Assembly (NCBI GenBank): GCA_029261355.1
Contig: JAJDBM010000038.1
Coordinates: forward strand, 1-64,000
DNA length: 64,000 nt
DNA from: Nitrospirales bacterium
GTDB taxonomy: Bacteria; Nitrospirota; Nitrospiria; Nitrospirales; UBA8639
Direction of reading: 5' to 3'
Position 1 is the first letter of the stretch. Every line of letters begins with the position of its first letter. The notes beneath the pieces are model-generated. The model saw only the letters and a list, made by a program, of their open reading frames with translations, ran no database searches and was not told where the DNA came from. Of this stretch, positions 62,664 through 64,000 are shown piece by piece. A program made the translations under genes and the position numbers.

Positions 62664-63419
62664 TTAGGAATCAGGAACGGTTTTCTTCAACAGATCCTGT
62701 AACTTCTGGCGCAGTCCCCCTAGTTCTTTGGATCGAAAACTCCCTTTGGTTTTCTGGAGAACTTGAATCGTTTCGAAAATAGCTTCCCGTAATTGAAGAT
62801 AATCTGAAACAATTGCCTGAGAATGAACCTCGGACTGAGATTGTAACGGGGTCTCTTCGGCCTTTACGTGTCCCACAACTTCCTGAAGCTGAGCTTGAAG
62901 AGCAGCTAGGTCTTGTGACCCGGTAACCGCCTCACTTGATTCTGTCGCACCTAAATTATCCAGGTTTTGAATCGCATGCTCAGCATTCTCTAATTGCTTC
63001 AATCGTTGCGGATTCAAGCTATTCATTGAACGAGCCATTTGCATTTGCTGCTTAAACTGAATACCTTTATGGACACATTCAAGTAGATGCGGATATTCCA
63101 CTGGTTTCACGATATATTCAAGGACGTTGAGACGGACTGAATCAACGGCAGAAGCAATAGAAGGATATCCGGTCACCACGATCACGGGAAGAAACTTTGA
63201 ACGCGACTTTATTTCTTGAACCATTTCCATCACACGGTTCCCCGGCATCTTCAGGTCGGTAATAAGAAGGTCATAATTATTCCCATTTAATGCCAAGGCA
63301 AGCTCTTGAGCGTCCCCTACTGTGTGGCACTCAAACCCTTCAGCCTGCAGAAGCGTCTGAGTCGCCTTCGCAAATGTTTCTTCATCGTCTGCTAAAAGAA
63401 CAGTGCCTTTGAGTTGCAT
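62664..63419 (-). CDS. Response regulator with helical output region
   Basis: This 251-residue protein has a receiver domain (1-125) with Asp11-Asp12, phospho-acceptor Asp55 (LLITDLKMPG), Thr83 and Lys105 (YIVKPVE). A Gln-rich, helical, probably coiled-coil C-terminal part follows, with no known DNA-binding or enzymatic fold. The ATG at 63419 follows AAAAGGAGA, so the longer frame to 63479 is rejected. The kinase gene ends 20 bases upstream, making a kinase-regulator operon. Confidence 0.85.
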   Translation of the reverse strand: MQLKGTVLLADDEETFAKATQTLLQAEGFECHTVGDAQELALALNGNNYDLLITDLKMPGNRVMEMVQEIKSRSKFLPVIVVTGYPSIASAVDSVRLNVLEYIVKPVEYPHLLECVHKGIQFKQQMQMARSMNSLNPQRLKQLENAEHAIQNLDNLGATESSEAVTGSQDLAALQAQLQEVVGHVKAEETPLQSQSEVHSQAIVSDYLQLREAIFETIQVLQKTKGSFRSKELGGLRQKLQDLLKKTVPDS

Positions 63420-63439
63420 AAATGTGTCTCCTTTTTTAC

Positions 63440-64000
63440 CTAGCGTACCGAGAGCCTCACCGTAAAGAGACTCCCACAAGACCCATTTGAAGTGAAATTT
63501 AACATACCACCCATCATCTCTATCAAGCTTCGAGAAACCGACAACCCCAAACCTAGACCATGTCCCTCTTCTGTGCCTTTGGTCGTAAAAAATGGGTCAA
63601 AGACGTATTTGGCTATATCAGGGGAAATTCCAGACCCCTGATCTGCGATAGAAATAGAGACGGCATCTTCCTGTGCCGTGATAGTGACCTCTACCTGCCG
63701 TCCTGGGGTAGATGCATCCAACGCATTTTGAATCAAGTTACAAAGAACCTGGACGAGTTCAGACGATAAACATTCGACCAATATTGGATGCGTGGGTAAT
63801 GAGGACTGTAAATGCACCTGAGATTTCTGTGCCCCTACCTGCATGATATCCACTGCCGATTCTACAATAGAAACAATATTTTGTTGTACCATTATTGACT
63901 GCTGAGGACGGTACAAGTCATACAGCTGTCGCACAATTCTCGCCATTCGGTTAACGCATTCATCTATTTTCCCCACATACTCAAAATGCGGGTGCGTGGG
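63440..64000 (-). CDS. Histidine kinase, C-terminal part (cut by window edge)
   Basis: The frame is open to the window edge. The visible ~186 residues hold the end of a dimerisation helix (VNRMARIVRQLYDLYRPQQ) and a complete HATPase domain: N box ELVQVLCNLIQNALDAS, G1 DQGSGIS, F box FDPFFTTKG and G2 GHGLGLGLSVSRSLIE. It phosphorylates the response regulator encoded next. The His-bearing helix and any sensor domain lie outside the window. Confidence 0.85.
   Translation of the reverse strand, partial: PTHPHFEYVGKIDECVNRMARIVRQLYDLYRPQQSIMVQQNIVSIVESAVDIMQVGAQKSQVHLQSSLPTHPILVECLSSELVQVLCNLIQNALDASTPGRQVEVTITAQEDAVSISIADQGSGISPDIAKYVFDPFFTTKGTEEGHGLGLGLSVSRSLIEMMGGMLNFTSNGSCGSLFTVRLSVR

Noticed and set aside
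1-64000. CRISPR arrays, tRNA or rRNA genes, prophage or conjugation modules
   Set aside because: Looked for regularly spaced repeats, T-loop-like motifs and hallmark phage or transfer genes; none was found by eye. A tRNAscan or CRISPR finder run would be decisive.

Overview
The window looks like chromosomal DNA of a Gram-negative, diderm bacterium. Evidence for this is an outer-membrane porin-like barrel, a CusCBA tripartite efflux system, lipoproteins and many signal peptides. The mix of genes (VKOR-thioredoxin fusion, NnrS, class I fumarase, pentapeptide, TRL-like and DUF1508 proteins, UbiE next to a radical-SAM enzyme) and the intermediate base composition would fit a Nitrospira-like member of Nitrospirota. 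That is inference from gene content only; no rRNA or other diagnostic marker is present. No tRNA, rRNA, CRISPR array or prophage was seen.

Layout. 1-1.8 kb: the end of an IS3-type insertion sequence, then a membrane protein gene lying between two diverged copies of a ~220-bp repeat. 1.8-8 kb: ComEC-like metallo-beta-lactamase protein, PNPOx-like protein, porin-like barrel, DUF1579 protein, and an Asp-box propeller translationally coupled to a MoaD/ThiS-like protein. 8-11 kb: a large secreted CLCA-like metalloprotease/VWA protein. 11.4-17.7 kb: a CusCBA copper/silver efflux operon, followed by VKOR-Trx, NnrS and an exported Ig/PKD-like protein (17.8-21 kb), which together suggest envelope redox and metal homeostasis. 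21-29 kb: FKBP isomerase, a small A+T-rich patch with a transporter remnant and an acetyltransferase, YdjM-like protein, SDR, dienelactone hydrolase, an orphan PD-(D/E)XK nuclease-like protein, class I fumarase.

29-43 kb: TRL-like pair, a secreted cysteine-repeat protein coupled to a second unknown protein, LigE-type DNA ligase with aldo/keto reductase, DUF1508, DUF4177, an MMPL/RND exporter, several small exported proteins, a lone receiver domain, a DUF429-TfoX pair and a TlpA-like thioredoxin. 44-52 kb: a tightly spaced co-oriented cluster (glycosidase-glycosyltransferase fusion, ABC exporter, two hexapeptide acyltransferases, a second glycosyltransferase, a methyltransferase, then a kelch-like exported protein). 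It reads as an undescribed pathway for making, decorating and exporting a glycan or glycolipid.

54-64 kb: UbiE/MenG methyltransferase with a radical-SAM protein, a DEIH helicase, an exported protein, a HAD phosphatase, a 0.66-kb palindrome-rich gene desert, a pentapeptide-repeat protein, a STAS protein and a histidine kinase/response regulator pair cut by the window edge. The strongest candidates for something undescribed are the 44-52 kb cluster and the strict 34-residue cysteine repeat protein at 30.1-31.5 kb.
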